Below, piece after piece: positions 51,938 to 60,390 of a stretch of DNA of 60,821 nucleotides. Origin of the DNA: Coleofasciculus sp. FACHB-T130 (GTDB lineage Bacteria > Cyanobacteriota > Cyanobacteriia > Cyanobacteriales > FACHB-T130); the NCBI RefSeq assembly GCF_014695375.1, contig NZ_JACJOG010000004.1:32001-92821 (forward strand). The letters are read 5' to 3'. The position numbers and the translations under genes were made by a program. Within the stretch, counting starts at the first letter, position 1. The number at the start of each line of letters is the position of its first letter. The notes beneath the pieces are model-generated. The model worked only from the letters and a program-made list of their open reading frames with translations. It was not told the DNA's origin and searched no databases.

Positions 51938-52822
51938 ATGCAGGTACGCACGCCACTTACAGTCATTACGGGACCACTCGGAAGCGGAAAAACAACTCTG
52001 CTTCGTCACATTCTCGACTCTTTTCCTAAAAAGATTGCCATTTTGATGAATGAATTTGGCGAAATTGGTATCGATACCAAAATCATTCAAGGCAAAAATG
52101 TCCAAATGGCGGATCTCGGTGGTGGTTGCGTCTGCTGTTCGCTGTTAGGCGAGTTTGAAGCCGCTGTCAATGAAATCATTGATAGCGTTGACCCGGATAA
52201 TATTGTGGTGGAGACAACTGGAGTTGCAGAACCAGATGCGCTGGTGTTCGACATTCAAGAAAGCTTAACTAAAGTGCGACTGGATGGAGTTGTCACGGTT
52301 ATCGATGCAGATGCAATGGTGAAATATCCGTCGGTAGGACATACCACTCGGATACAAATAGAAGCAGCAGACACCCTCCTTTTGAACAAAGTTGATTTGG
52401 TTTCCGAAAGCGAGTTAAAGGCGATAGAAGATAAATTGCGCTCCTTCAACGAAGTCGCCTCAATTTTGCACACTAAGCGATGCCAAGTAGACCCAGATTT
52501 GCTATTTGGGATTGGTCGAGAGCGAGTTCAACCGCAACCTCATCACGTTCACCAACTTGAATTTGAATCATTTAGCACGACAAGTCCTGCCACTTTCGAT
52601 CGGCAATGTTTTGGAGAATTTGCCGACTCACTTGGGACAGATGTTTACCGGGCGAAAGGTTTTGTACGATTTCCTGAAGGAAACTATCTATTTAATTTCG
52701 TGGCTGGACGTTGGGATCTGGAGCCATTTGAACAAGAGGGCACGGAGCTAGTTTTTATTGGGAAACAGGTAAGCGATCGCAAGGAAGAAATTATTAGTCA
52801 GTTAAAGACGTGTGAGCAATAG
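51938..52822 (+). CDS. COG0523 (CobW/YeiR-like) G3E GTPase, metallochaperone type
   Basis: 294 residues. Walker A is ITGPLGSGKTTLL at about 9-21, the CxCC metal motif is GGGCVCCSL, the Walker B-like ETTGVAEP is next, and NKVDL gives guanine specificity. The C-terminal CobW_C domain has RAKGFVRFPEGNYLFNFVAGRW. COG0523 proteins load or buffer metal (Zn, Co, Mn, Fe) for client enzymes. It starts 30 bp from the divergent unknown gene. Its stop is 4 bp before the archease ATG, and the archease frame can begin inside it, so the two are coupled. Confidence 0.9.
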   Translation: MQVRTPLTVITGPLGSGKTTLLRHILDSFPKKIAILMNEFGEIGIDTKIIQGKNVQMADLGGGCVCCSLLGEFEAAVNEIIDSVDPDNIVVETTGVAEPDALVFDIQESLTKVRLDGVVTVIDADAMVKYPSVGHTTRIQIEAADTLLLNKVDLVSESELKAIEDKLRSFNEVASILHTKRCQVDPDLLFGIGRERVQPQPHHVHQLEFESFSTTSPATFDRQCFGEFADSLGTDVYRAKGFVRFPEGNYLFNFVAGRWDLEPFEQEGTELVFIGKQVSDRKEEIISQLKTCEQ

Positions 52823-52826
52823 TCCT

Positions 52827-53258
52827 ATGCCTTATGAGTTTCTCGAAGATGTTGCCACTGCTGATATTGCTTTTCACGCTTGGGGAAAGGATTTAGAGGA
52901 GCTTTTCATCGCAGCGGGTGATGCAACCCTTAACGTGATGATTGATAATCTGGATGCGATCGCGCTAACCGAGACGCGCACCTTCAGCTTAGAAAATGAT
53001 GAATTGGATATGCTGCTGTTTAATTTCCTGCAAGAATTCATCTACTACAAAGACAGCGAATTACTACTGCTGAGGGCGCAACAGGTTGAGATATCCGAGA
53101 AAGATGGAGTGCATCAGCTAAGTGCGGTTACAACGGGAGAAAAGCTAGATAGCGATCGCCATCAACAACGGGTAGATGTTAAGGCTGTTACTTTACACCA
53201 GTTCCAATTGGAAAAAACAGATGACGGTTGGACAGCAATGGTGATTCTTGATATTTAG
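52827..53258 (+). CDS. Archease (RtcB-activating protein)
   Basis: 143 residues from the ATG at 52827; an in-frame GTG at 52812 is an alternative. The family pattern YEFLEDVATADIAFHAWGKDLEELFIAAGDA is evident, as is the C-terminal VDVKAVTLHQFQL followed by WTAMVILDI. Archease speeds guanylylation of RtcB by helping place divalent metals and GTP; rtcB lies upstream on the same strand. The 107 bases of its 3' end, from a HIP1 site to the stop, recur at 55381-55487 with 6 differences. Confidence 0.9.
   Translation: MPYEFLEDVATADIAFHAWGKDLEELFIAAGDATLNVMIDNLDAIALTETRTFSLENDELDMLLFNFLQEFIYYKDSELLLLRAQQVEISEKDGVHQLSAVTTGEKLDSDRHQQRVDVKAVTLHQFQLEKTDDGWTAMVILDI
53152..53258 (+). repeat. Archease 3' end, copy A of a 107-bp direct repeat
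   Basis: The stretch from GCGATCGCC (HIP1) at 53152 to the archease stop at 53258 is repeated at 55381-55487 with about 94% identity. The two copies flank the permease pseudogene. Similarity starts exactly at the HIP1 octamer. Confidence 0.9.
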
Positions 53259-53652
53259 TGCATATCTCCAAAAAGGTCTTGCAAATTGTAAATACCGATG
53301 CGGATATTTATAAGATTGCAGCGAATATAGCGGTTCTCAATCGAGTGGAATATAGGTTGTGTTTGGAGGGGCAATTCATGAATTGCCCCTCCTGTTTACT
53401 TTCTCAAAGAATAGCTAATTTTCCCTTAAGCCAGTGACATTCGATTTAAATACTCTGATAGGGGAAAATATTACACAAGTGAAGTCTCTCTAGCCTACGG
53501 CACGCTACGCTAACGCCGACTCACCAAAAGCCCAAGTTTGGAAACCTGCGAAGGCAGATTTCGTCTTGTATCCATAGCTTACAGGATATCCTTATCCTTC
53601 CAATCGCAGTGGGTATTTATAAACATCCTTTCAAGAGGAAATTTTTCCTATA
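53259..53652. other. 390-bp spacer with a 28-bp palindrome
   Basis: No gene. It contains the palindrome at 53365-53392 and the repeat-like GCACGCTACGCTAACGCC near 53505, whose GCTAACGC core recurs near 57569 and 58982. Confidence 0.5.
53365..53392. terminator. Perfect 28-bp palindrome after archease
   Basis: GGAGGGGCAATTCA (53365-53378) followed directly by its reverse complement (53379-53392), then TGTTTACTTTCTC. With a T-containing tail on the plus strand it is a fair terminator for the COG0523-archease unit. Confidence 0.65.
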
Positions 53653-55370
53653 ATGCACAATTTTATAGAACCGCTGGGTAACTGGAATCCCCAACTGTTG
53701 CGGGAACTCAAAGGACGTCTTAAACCTCGCAACATTCTGTTGGCAAGTGTTATCTCTGCGCTGGGTCAATTTGGAATATTCATGTATTTTCAAACCCATC
53801 TGCCGAATCCTATTAACCGAATCGCGGATATCTACAATAAATATTGCACGGGCAAGCCCCTTCCTAATAGTAAAGAACCGCTATGTCTGTTGGATGGATT
53901 GGGCAATTTGGTTATCAACTCGCAATTATGGTCACTAGACCGATTTATATCCCTGAGCATTATTGGCATCTTAATCCTGTTACTAGCAGGAACCTATTTG
54001 CTAATTAGTGATTTGGCTACTGAAAAACGTCGCGGCACCCTCAATTTCACTCGGCTCAGCCCTCACTCTACTGCGAGTATTTTAACGGGAAAACTGCTGG
54101 GGGTTCCAATTTTGATTTATCTGGTAGCCGTCGTTGCAGTTCCTTTCCATTTGTGGGCTGGACTTGCAGCCAAAATTTCTTTAGGACAAATATTGAGTTT
54201 CTATGGGGTTCTCGTTGGTAGCTGTATTTTCTTTTACAGTGCTGCGTTGTTATATGGCCTTGTCAGTTCTTGGCTGGGCGGTTTTCAAGGTTGGTTAGGC
54301 AGTGGTACGGTTCTGGCTTTACTAATGCTAACTAAGGGAATAAGTACGACCAGTTACTATAATTCAACGACTTGGCTGAAGCTGCTTAACCCCTTTTGCC
54401 TAATCCCACATTTGTCTGCTAGTTCTTTTAATGAATCTTTTGCCACAGGGTTAGAAGGGTTTAAGTGGTTTAGCTTACCATTGGGTGACAGTGTTTTAAC
54501 TGCCGTAGGCTTTGTGCTGTTAAACTACAGCATTTTGATTTGGTTTATTTGGCAAGCTTGGCAGCGTTGTTTTCGTAATCCCAATGCCACTATGTTAAGT
54601 AAGCAGCAGAGTTATTTATTAACTGCTTGCTTTACAGTTTTGACTCTAGGATGTGCCAATTACAACTCCATAGAAAATCGTAGCGTTTACGCTGCGCCGC
54701 TGTTAGAAAACCTCTTGGCGCTATCGTTGTTGAATCTGTTGCTATACCTCTGTTTAATTGCTGCTGTGACGCCTCATCGCCAAACTCTACAGGATTGGGT
54801 AAGCGCTCGACCCAAGAGGGGTTCTAATAGCAAGAGATTCGCTGATAGCTCGTTGGTAAAGGATTTAATTTGGGGTGAAAAAAGTCCAGCGGTAGTAGCG
54901 ATCGCGCTGAATGTAGTGATTGCGATCATCCCCTTGGCTTTATTTATTTTACTGTCCCCTGCACAATCCGCTACTGGTATAAATGCTGTTGTAAAAGTAA
55001 ATGAGAGCAGAACTGGGGCGTTGTTTGGTCTTACTTTAGGGGCTAGCTTAATCCTAATTTACGCAAGCATAGCCCAACTGCGATTATTCATGCGAACTCA
55101 GCAACGGACGCTCTGAGCAGCGGGAACGCTAGGGGCACTAATTGTATTGCCCCAACTATTTTTGCGGTACTGAGAATTCACCATTTCGATCCCTTGGCGG
55201 TGCTGTCGCTGTCTATTGTCTCTCCTTTCGCTCTCTTACTAGGCTCGGAGAAAATTTTTCTGCTAATTCCGGGTCTGGGACTAATACTGGTATTGTTGAA
55301 CCTGCAACTGACACGCCAGTTGCGGCAAGCAGGCAAGCAAATCAAAGGCTCCAGCCACGTCACCTCGTAG
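53653..55370 (+). pseudogene. Multi-spanning ABC-2-like membrane protein gene broken by a stop and a frameshift
   Basis: The intact part (53653-55116) encodes 487 residues with about ten membrane helices, starting HNFIEPLGNWNPQLLRELKG. The pattern LLISDLATEKRRGTLNFTRLSPHSTASILTGKLLG is that of ABC-2 transporter permeases. After the TGA at 55114 the same frame continues as AAGTLGALIVLPQLFLRY. The family-like C-terminus then resumes in another frame (HHFDPLAVLSLSIVSPFALL... to a TAG at 55368). A 5-T run near 55157-55163 is the likely frameshift site; six T would restore LFFAVLRIHH. No ATPase gene is adjacent. Either a decayed gene or sequencing error at one of the two sites. Confidence 0.72.
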
Positions 55371-55380
55371 TGAGAAACGC

Positions 55381-55487
55381 GCGATCGCCATCAACAGCGA
55401 GTAGATGTTAAGGCTGTTACTTTACACCAGTTCCAATTGGAAGAAACCGATGACGGTTGGACGGCGATGGTGATTCTTGATATTTAG
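55381..55487 (+). pseudogene. Detached archease 3' fragment, copy B of the repeat
   Basis: 107 bases homologous to 53152-53258, ending in the same TAG. There are six differences: CAA to CAG, CGG to CGA, AAA to GAA (Lys to Glu), ACA to ACC, ACA to ACG and GCA to GCG. Five are synonymous. The copy therefore diverged while coding, as an allele from a related locus rather than a decaying duplicate. It has no start and follows directly after the permease relic. Confidence 0.85.
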
Positions 55488-55606
55488 CGCGTGTCTGTGA
55501 ATTCGAGAATTGAGAGCAATTTCCTTTCCCCCTCCTCTGGAACCGTAAAGTGAGTAACTTCCAATCTATAATGCTAATTTTTAACTTTAGATGTGAACAC
55601 AAAATA

Positions 55607-56560
55607 CTAGGATTTCCAAGGCTTAAGGCGTAGCAAAAGAACCCACCACCAAGGCATCATCCTACGATTTATGTGAACTGTCAGAAATCGAGGTGCTACT
55701 CCTAGAAGAGGCAAATAACCTTCAGGCTTGTTTACTGCATTATGGCTATAATCAATAGCCATAATCCATTGACCTTGGTTATACCAACCCAAGTTCTCTC
55801 CAAATATAGGCCAACGTTTGCTCAATCGATCAGAATAGTCCTCGATGCACTTCAGCCTTTCATAGTCAGAAAGGCAAGTTTCTGGAGTCACTTTGCTATC
55901 ACGGAATGTATATTCCAATACACGCCTCTGCACACTAAATCCAAACCTGCTATTACTGTATTTCAGCCAAAGACTGTCGATAGTTTGCAAATCAACGAGC
56001 GGGAAATTATTAACGTTTTCTCCGCCAAATACTTCACGCATTAATGCCATAGTTTCTACATCTGCTGCCTGCCAGTCATTCTCTGCTAATAAATCGCGTA
56101 AAATTCTGTAGTTTTTCCCAAGTTCTGAACTTAAAACATCAGGGTACTCGGATGAGCTTGATTGCATTAGTGGCTCTTGATTCATTATCTCAGATTGTAA
56201 TGGGGCTTCTTCTGTCTCAATTGTTTGATTTAACCCATCAATTATAGAAGCGGGTGCTTGAGTTGTTCGCAAACTACGCAGTTTGGTTATTTCTTGGTAG
56301 AGTAATTCTCTGTATCGTTTAACTTCTTGCAGCGTTAAGCCTTTACTTTGAGAAGTTTTGGAATCGTACTCATCATGGCAATCCAAACAAAGAAAAGCGA
56401 GGTTGTCTAACTTGTTGTTTGTATTGTCATGATCAAGATGAGCTATTTGCCCTTTTATTACATCAAACTTTTGATATAAGCCAAAGCAAATGCAACATCT
56501 TCTTGCGCTTTGAGTAAGCACTTCTATTTCGATACTTGGAGGTATGGGTTTTCGCCCCAT
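55607..56560 (-). CDS. HNH endonuclease fused to a GUN4 (tetrapyrrole-binding) domain
   Basis: 317 residues. Residues 1-75 are an HNH nuclease with a zinc-binding scaffold: CCIC (22-25), AHLDHDN (40-46) and LCLDCHDEY (57-65). A helical, Glu/Gln-rich linker spans about 75-148. Residues about 150-285 match GUN4: YRILRDLLAENDWQAADVET, then LQTIDSLWLKYSNSRFGFSV, and finally LGWYNQGQWIMA and EGYLPLL. GUN4 binds protoporphyrin and Mg-protoporphyrin in chlorophyll synthesis, and cyanobacteria have many GUN4 fusions of unknown role. The C-terminal MMPWWWVLLL tail is hydrophobic. Divergent from a Uma2 nuclease-like gene. Confidence 0.85.
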   Translation of the reverse strand: MGRKPIPPSIEIEVLTQSARRCCICFGLYQKFDVIKGQIAHLDHDNTNNKLDNLAFLCLDCHDEYDSKTSQSKGLTLQEVKRYRELLYQEITKLRSLRTTQAPASIIDGLNQTIETEEAPLQSEIMNQEPLMQSSSSEYPDVLSSELGKNYRILRDLLAENDWQAADVETMALMREVFGGENVNNFPLVDLQTIDSLWLKYSNSRFGFSVQRRVLEYTFRDSKVTPETCLSDYERLKCIEDYSDRLSKRWPIFGENLGWYNQGQWIMAIDYSHNAVNKPEGYLPLLGVAPRFLTVHINRRMMPWWWVLLLRLKPWKS

Positions 56561-56854
56561 ATATTATTACCTCTTACAAAACTGTTAGTGAGCAAGTAAG
56601 GAGAGCAGTACGCTCAATTCCATTCTTAAAAGTCAAGTGAGGAAGCAGCACTTGGTAGAACCCTGAAGAAAGTCAACTTGTGGGCGATTACCTTACAACT
56701 TCATCCAGCCGATCGCGTTTCATGGTCAGTAGATGCGACGAGAGTCTAGTTTACCAACACTCTGCGGTGTACTGCGCGATCGCTGCTAGGTATGAGAATT
56801 ACCACTACCCTGTCTAGTTAAAATACAAGCAGTAAGCCACGCCTAGGAGTTGTC

Positions 56855-57538
56855 ATGGTACAGTACAACCCGTTGCAGCATCTTCCCACCGCTGAAGAAC
56901 TGCCTGAAACTGACCATAAGCCTGTGGAAAGTCAACTACAAATTCTGGTTGCCAACTTGTTGGAAGAAATCCTGGCTTGGCTTTGGCAGAAACGCACAGA
57001 CTGGTTTTGGGGCATCAACATGGGGGTTTATTATGACCCTGGAAAATCTGCAATTGTCCCTGATGGATTCTTAAGCTTGGGAGTTGAACGGTTGACTCGT
57101 GCTGGGGGGCGGTTGAGTTATGTTATCTGGCAAGAGGACAAGGTTCCTCTTCTGGCACTTGAGTATGTCTCTAAAACTTACGGTCAAGAGTACGACAGCA
57201 AGAAAGAAGAGTATGCCAGTATTGGCGTGTCGTACTATGCGATCTACAACCCGGAGTACCATAGGCGTGACAAGCACAATCCCTTTGAGGTTTATCGCTT
57301 GGTGGATGGGCAGTATGTGCTGCAATCCGACGAACCAGTGTGGATACCTGAGATTGGCTCAGGAATTGGGAGGGCGCAGGGTACTTATCGGGCTTGGACG
57401 CGGGAGTGGCTGTACTGGTACGACCAGAATGGTAATCAACTCTCTACACCCTCGGAAGTTGCACAGCAGGAGCGTCAACGGGCAGAGCGTTTGGCTGAGC
57501 GACTGCGGCAGATGGGAGTTGACCCGGATACTCTGTAG
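56855..57538 (+). CDS. Uma2-family (DUF820, PD-(D/E)XK-like) protein
   Basis: 227 residues. The nuclease-like core has VPDGFLSLG (PD), then LALEYVSKTYGQEYDSKKEEYASIGV (E-x-K-type with the Lys), matching the restriction-endonuclease-like fold of Uma2, a family greatly expanded in cyanobacteria. The C-terminus is a charged helix (VAQQERQRAERLAERLRQ) as in many family members. Function unknown; often found near mobile DNA. It lies about 290 bp from the divergent HNH-GUN4 gene. Confidence 0.88.
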   Translation: MVQYNPLQHLPTAEELPETDHKPVESQLQILVANLLEEILAWLWQKRTDWFWGINMGVYYDPGKSAIVPDGFLSLGVERLTRAGGRLSYVIWQEDKVPLLALEYVSKTYGQEYDSKKEEYASIGVSYYAIYNPEYHRRDKHNPFEVYRLVDGQYVLQSDEPVWIPEIGSGIGRAQGTYRAWTREWLYWYDQNGNQLSTPSEVAQQERQRAERLAERLRQMGVDPDTL

Positions 57539-58195
57539 AAATGCGATAAGCCTGACGGCATGCTTCGCTAACGCACGGTAGTAATTTATCAGTGCGATCG
57601 CATCTGGATCTATTCCAGTTCAAGTTGAGCGATAAGCGAAGAGCTTTCGCAACGCTTACCCGCTTTTCTCAATTTCAGCTTGGGTGCTGGAAGCGATCGC
57701 TCCAAATTTCCTTCTCCCTCTCGCTATTACCTATCTGCTGAACCCTTATCGATAGTTTCCCAAAATACATCATTCTTTATACAGAGAAATTAATCGCAAA
57801 CAAATTTCTCTGATATTTAGACAATACTCATTCACTATTTTAAGGCTAAATAGTTTATCCCCCCTACCCCCTTCTACCTTTAACAACCTGAGGTGCTGTA
57901 GTCTTAAAAACTAAAAGTTGGGGGGATTGCTTTTTTTTGCAGACGCTTCGTGAAAAAAATACTTCAGAGATTTAGTCAATACTCATTCACCATTTTCAGG
58001 CTAAATATTCTATCCCCCCTACCCCCTTCTACTCTTAACCGGGTGATATGCGCTAGACAAAGGAGTTGGGGATCGGGGGGGATTAGTGATTACGAATAAG
58101 TTGCTGAAATGAGATAAGTTTTACCACTTTGGAAAGAACATTATAAGATTTGTTTCAAATAATATAGTTAAAAGAAAACAGTTTGGAGCGAGCTT
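57539..58195. other. 650-bp spacer with a direct repeat pair
   Basis: No gene. It contains GCTTCGCTAACGCACGGTAG near 57563, the two-copy element at 57812-57877 and 57967-58032, and terminator-like TCCCCCCTACCCCC ... GGGGGGATTGC pairs in each copy. The HLIP promoter must lie at the right end (58100-58190). No light-response motif was identified. Confidence 0.5.
57812..58032. repeat. Direct repeat, two 66-bp copies
   Basis: Copy A 57812-57877 and copy B 57967-58032 share GATTTAG-CAATACTCATTC, then ATTTT-AGGCTAAATA and TATCCCCCCTACCCCCTTCT with 8 differences or so. Each is followed, 30-50 bp on, by a GGGGGGATT that can pair with the C-run. Spacing is 155 bp. It may be a small non-autonomous or terminator-derived repeat. 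Confidence 0.8.
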
Positions 58196-58378
58196 ATGCA
58201 GATTGTAGATAGAGAAGAAAATTTGAGCTACAAACATTACAGCAGCGAATGGAAATGGGGTTTTACCCCTAGCGCTGAAATTTGGAATGGTCGTTTGGCA
58301 ATGGTGGGCATTGTGATTGCTGTCCTCATTGATTTAGTAAGCGGTCAGGGAGTCTTGCAGTTTTGGGGAATAATCTAA
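58196..58378 (+). CDS. High-light-inducible protein (CAB/ELIP/HLIP), first of two
   Basis: 60 residues. The chlorophyll-binding helix motif is EIWNGRLAMVGIVIAVLIDL (Glu and Asn plus Arg, the family E-x-x-N-x-R pattern), followed by SGQGVLQFWGI. A GFTPSAEIWNGR start is standard. Such single-helix proteins protect photosystems and chlorophyll-synthesis complexes under strong light. Ribosome site GGAGCGAG. A second HLIP gene is 91 bp downstream. Confidence 0.93.
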   Translation: MQIVDREENLSYKHYSSEWKWGFTPSAEIWNGRLAMVGIVIAVLIDLVSGQGVLQFWGII

Positions 58379-58469
58379 GCAAGGCGATCTATTGCTAATT
58401 CCTCTTACCGTTACTCACCTTTAAATCTGACTTCCTTCTTTTTACAAAGTCGTGTTTGGAATTTAAATA

Positions 58470-58667
58470 ATGCAAACTTTGCCAGAAAAAACAGAACAAC
58501 AATATACTGAAGCTGCCATTAACATAGAACAAGGCTTCACACCAAATTCGGAAATTTGGAATGGTCGCTTTGCCATGCTCGGTTTTGTATCCATCCTCAC
58601 TATAGAGGCATTAAGTGGGCAAGGCATCGTTCATTTCTGGGGCGATATCCTCAGCAATCTTTGGTAA
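58470..58667 (+). CDS. High-light-inducible protein, second of two
   Basis: 65 residues. Motif GFTPNSEIWNGRFAMLGFVSI with the same E-x-x-N-x-R pattern, then LSGQGIVHFWGD. The N-terminal extension (about 20 residues) differs from the first copy. Tandem HLIPs may form heterodimers. Co-transcribed with the flanking genes in the same direction. Confidence 0.93.
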   Translation: MQTLPEKTEQQYTEAAINIEQGFTPNSEIWNGRFAMLGFVSILTIEALSGQGIVHFWGDILSNLW

Positions 58668-58715
58668 TTGTTCTAATCAATTAAACTCATTGAAATCTAA
58701 ATTTGGAGCATCATT

Positions 58716-58886
58716 ATGACATCTGAACAACCAAAAAATCCCAATCAAACTGACGCTGTGCAACACGATAGCGAAACCCCTTTTGCAAAGAAACCTTCTG
58801 TTCTATTTATCCTCAGCACTTCAATAGGAGTTATCACCATTCTCACGGTGGTTATAAGTGTTTATCGCGGAGTAGCTGGTTTGTAG
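58716..58886 (+). CDS. Small single-helix membrane protein after the HLIPs
   Basis: 56 residues, too short for standard size cut-offs. Start ATG behind GGAG. A polar N-terminus (MTSEQPKNPNQTDAV) and one C-terminal helix (VLFILSTSIGVITILTVVISV). It follows the second HLIP by 48 bp and ends 20 bp before a good terminator, so it belongs to the HLIP transcript. No family recognised. Confidence 0.7.
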   Translation: MTSEQPKNPNQTDAVQHDSETPFAKKPSVLFILSTSIGVITILTVVISVYRGVAGL

Positions 58887-58906
58887 TTCTACTCAATAGA
58901 AGTTAT

Positions 58907-58942
58907 AAAGGCTGGCATTTTCTGAAGGAAGTGTCAGCCTTT
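58907..58942 (+). terminator. Terminator of the HLIP operon
   Basis: AAAGGCTGGCA (58907-58917) pairs with TGTCAGCCTTT (58932-58942) with one G-T pair. A TTT ending and AT-rich sequence follow. Confidence 0.65.
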
Positions 58943-59055
58943 AGATATTTCTAAAAAATTAAGTCACTCAACTTAAGGTTGCTAACGCAAGGTAGTGATA
59001 TTAAATCGGGCTAAACACTTTCTCACCAAAACTCTAAGATGTAGTGCGCGATCGC

Positions 59056-60390
59056 TTATCGCTGAGTCACTAACATCTTCATCCCATGTTTTGGGCGGAG
59101 TGTTAACGAGGGTTGCAGCACCACCGGATACTCTGGTTGTAGCGTCAGGCGAAACTTTTGCGCGATCGCTGCCAGCAGTAAACTTGCCTCCATCATGGCA
59201 AAAGCCTTGCCAATGCAGATTCGCGACCCGCCACCAAAAGGAAAATAGGCAAAGGTGGGCAACTTCTTGATGAAATTATCTGCCCAACGATCCGGGTGAA
59301 AAACTTCTGGATTTTCAAAGAAGCGAGGATCTCGGTGCATCGCCCACTGATTGATAAACACAGTTGTACCCGCTTTTACCTCATACCCCCCCAGAACGCA
59401 GTCTTCTACGGCACGTCGGCTCATTCCCCACACTGGCGGATACAGTCGCATTGATTCCAACACAACTCGCTCTGTATAAGGCAACTGACGTAAATCGGCA
59501 ACCGTGGGTGCGCGATCACCCAACACTGTCTTTAATTCTTCTTGCAATTTCGCTTCTACTTCTGGGTGTTGTGCAAGTAGAAACCATGTCCATGTCATAG
59601 CGTTAGCAGTCGTTTCGTGACCCGCCAAAAAGAGAGTCATTGCCTCATCTCGCACTTGGCGATCGCTCATCCCAGTTCCATCAGATTCATCCCGCACTTG
59701 AAGCAATAAAGAGAGTAAATCGCCTGTGTCCTTACCGCTAGCTCGTCGCTCGTTAATAATGCGATAGACAATCGCATCCAATTTTTCAATTGCTCGTTGG
59801 TAGCGTAAGTTACTAGGAGTAGGCACCCAACCAGGAAGGAAATATTGATTAGCAAGATTGGAATTAAAATCCATCACTGCATTTAGTGCCGCCTGCACTC
59901 CTTCCGCTTCATCTTTAATATCAACATCAAACAGTGTTTTTGACACAATTTCTTCGGTCAGCAACATCATATCTTGATGAATATCGCGGATTTCGCCATC
60001 GCGCCATTGGTCAATTAATTGCTCAGTATAGTCAACCATTACCTTTCCATAGGCGACAATTCGTTCCTGATGAAAAGCTGGTTGAACCAGACGGCGTTGA
60101 CGCTGCCAAAAGTCGCCTTCGCTGGTTAGTAAGCCGTTACCTACAACGCGCAATCCGCGTCGGTACACGCTACTTTTAACAAAGTTGGGATATTGAGTGA
60201 CCAAGACTTGCTCGATCAAGTCGGGATGGTTCGCTAAAAAAGCTGGAAATGGCCCAAACTGCCAGCAAACAAGATCGCCATACTCTCTAGCACATTTGCT
60301 CAAGAACTTAAGTGGATCGCGGTTTATTTCTGGAAGATGACCTACAAGAAAATGACCTTTAGGGCCAGGTGGTAAATGTACTGCGGGCAT
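59056..60390 (-). CDS. Cytochrome P450
   Basis: 444 residues from the ATG at 60390; the frame also opens at a TTG 2 codons earlier. N-terminus LPPGPKGHFLVGHLPEI is the proline hinge, and there is no membrane anchor. The I-helix is AGHETTANA, the ExxR is ESMR, and the heme-binding loop is FGGGSRICIG with the Cys ligand. These are the signatures of a class I-type bacterial P450, a monooxygenase that needs ferredoxin and reductase; no partner is adjacent. The substrate is unknown; cyanobacterial relatives oxidise fatty acids, alkanes or isoprenoids. Confidence 0.95.
   Translation of the reverse strand: MPAVHLPPGPKGHFLVGHLPEINRDPLKFLSKCAREYGDLVCWQFGPFPAFLANHPDLIEQVLVTQYPNFVKSSVYRRGLRVVGNGLLTSEGDFWQRQRRLVQPAFHQERIVAYGKVMVDYTEQLIDQWRDGEIRDIHQDMMLLTEEIVSKTLFDVDIKDEAEGVQAALNAVMDFNSNLANQYFLPGWVPTPSNLRYQRAIEKLDAIVYRIINERRASGKDTGDLLSLLLQVRDESDGTGMSDRQVRDEAMTLFLAGHETTANAMTWTWFLLAQHPEVEAKLQEELKTVLGDRAPTVADLRQLPYTERVVLESMRLYPPVWGMSRRAVEDCVLGGYEVKAGTTVFINQWAMHRDPRFFENPEVFHPDRWADNFIKKLPTFAYFPFGGGSRICIGKAFAMMEASLLLAAIAQKFRLTLQPEYPVVLQPSLTLRPKHGMKMLVTQR

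Noticed and set aside
56561-56854. Possible operator between HNH-GUN4 and Uma2
   Set aside because: The 294-bp gap shows HIP1 and AT-rich sequence but no clear palindromic operator or promoter pair.
57812-58032. Repeat pair considered as a CRISPR
   Set aside because: Only two copies, 66 bp long and 155 bp apart, with no spacer array or cas genes.
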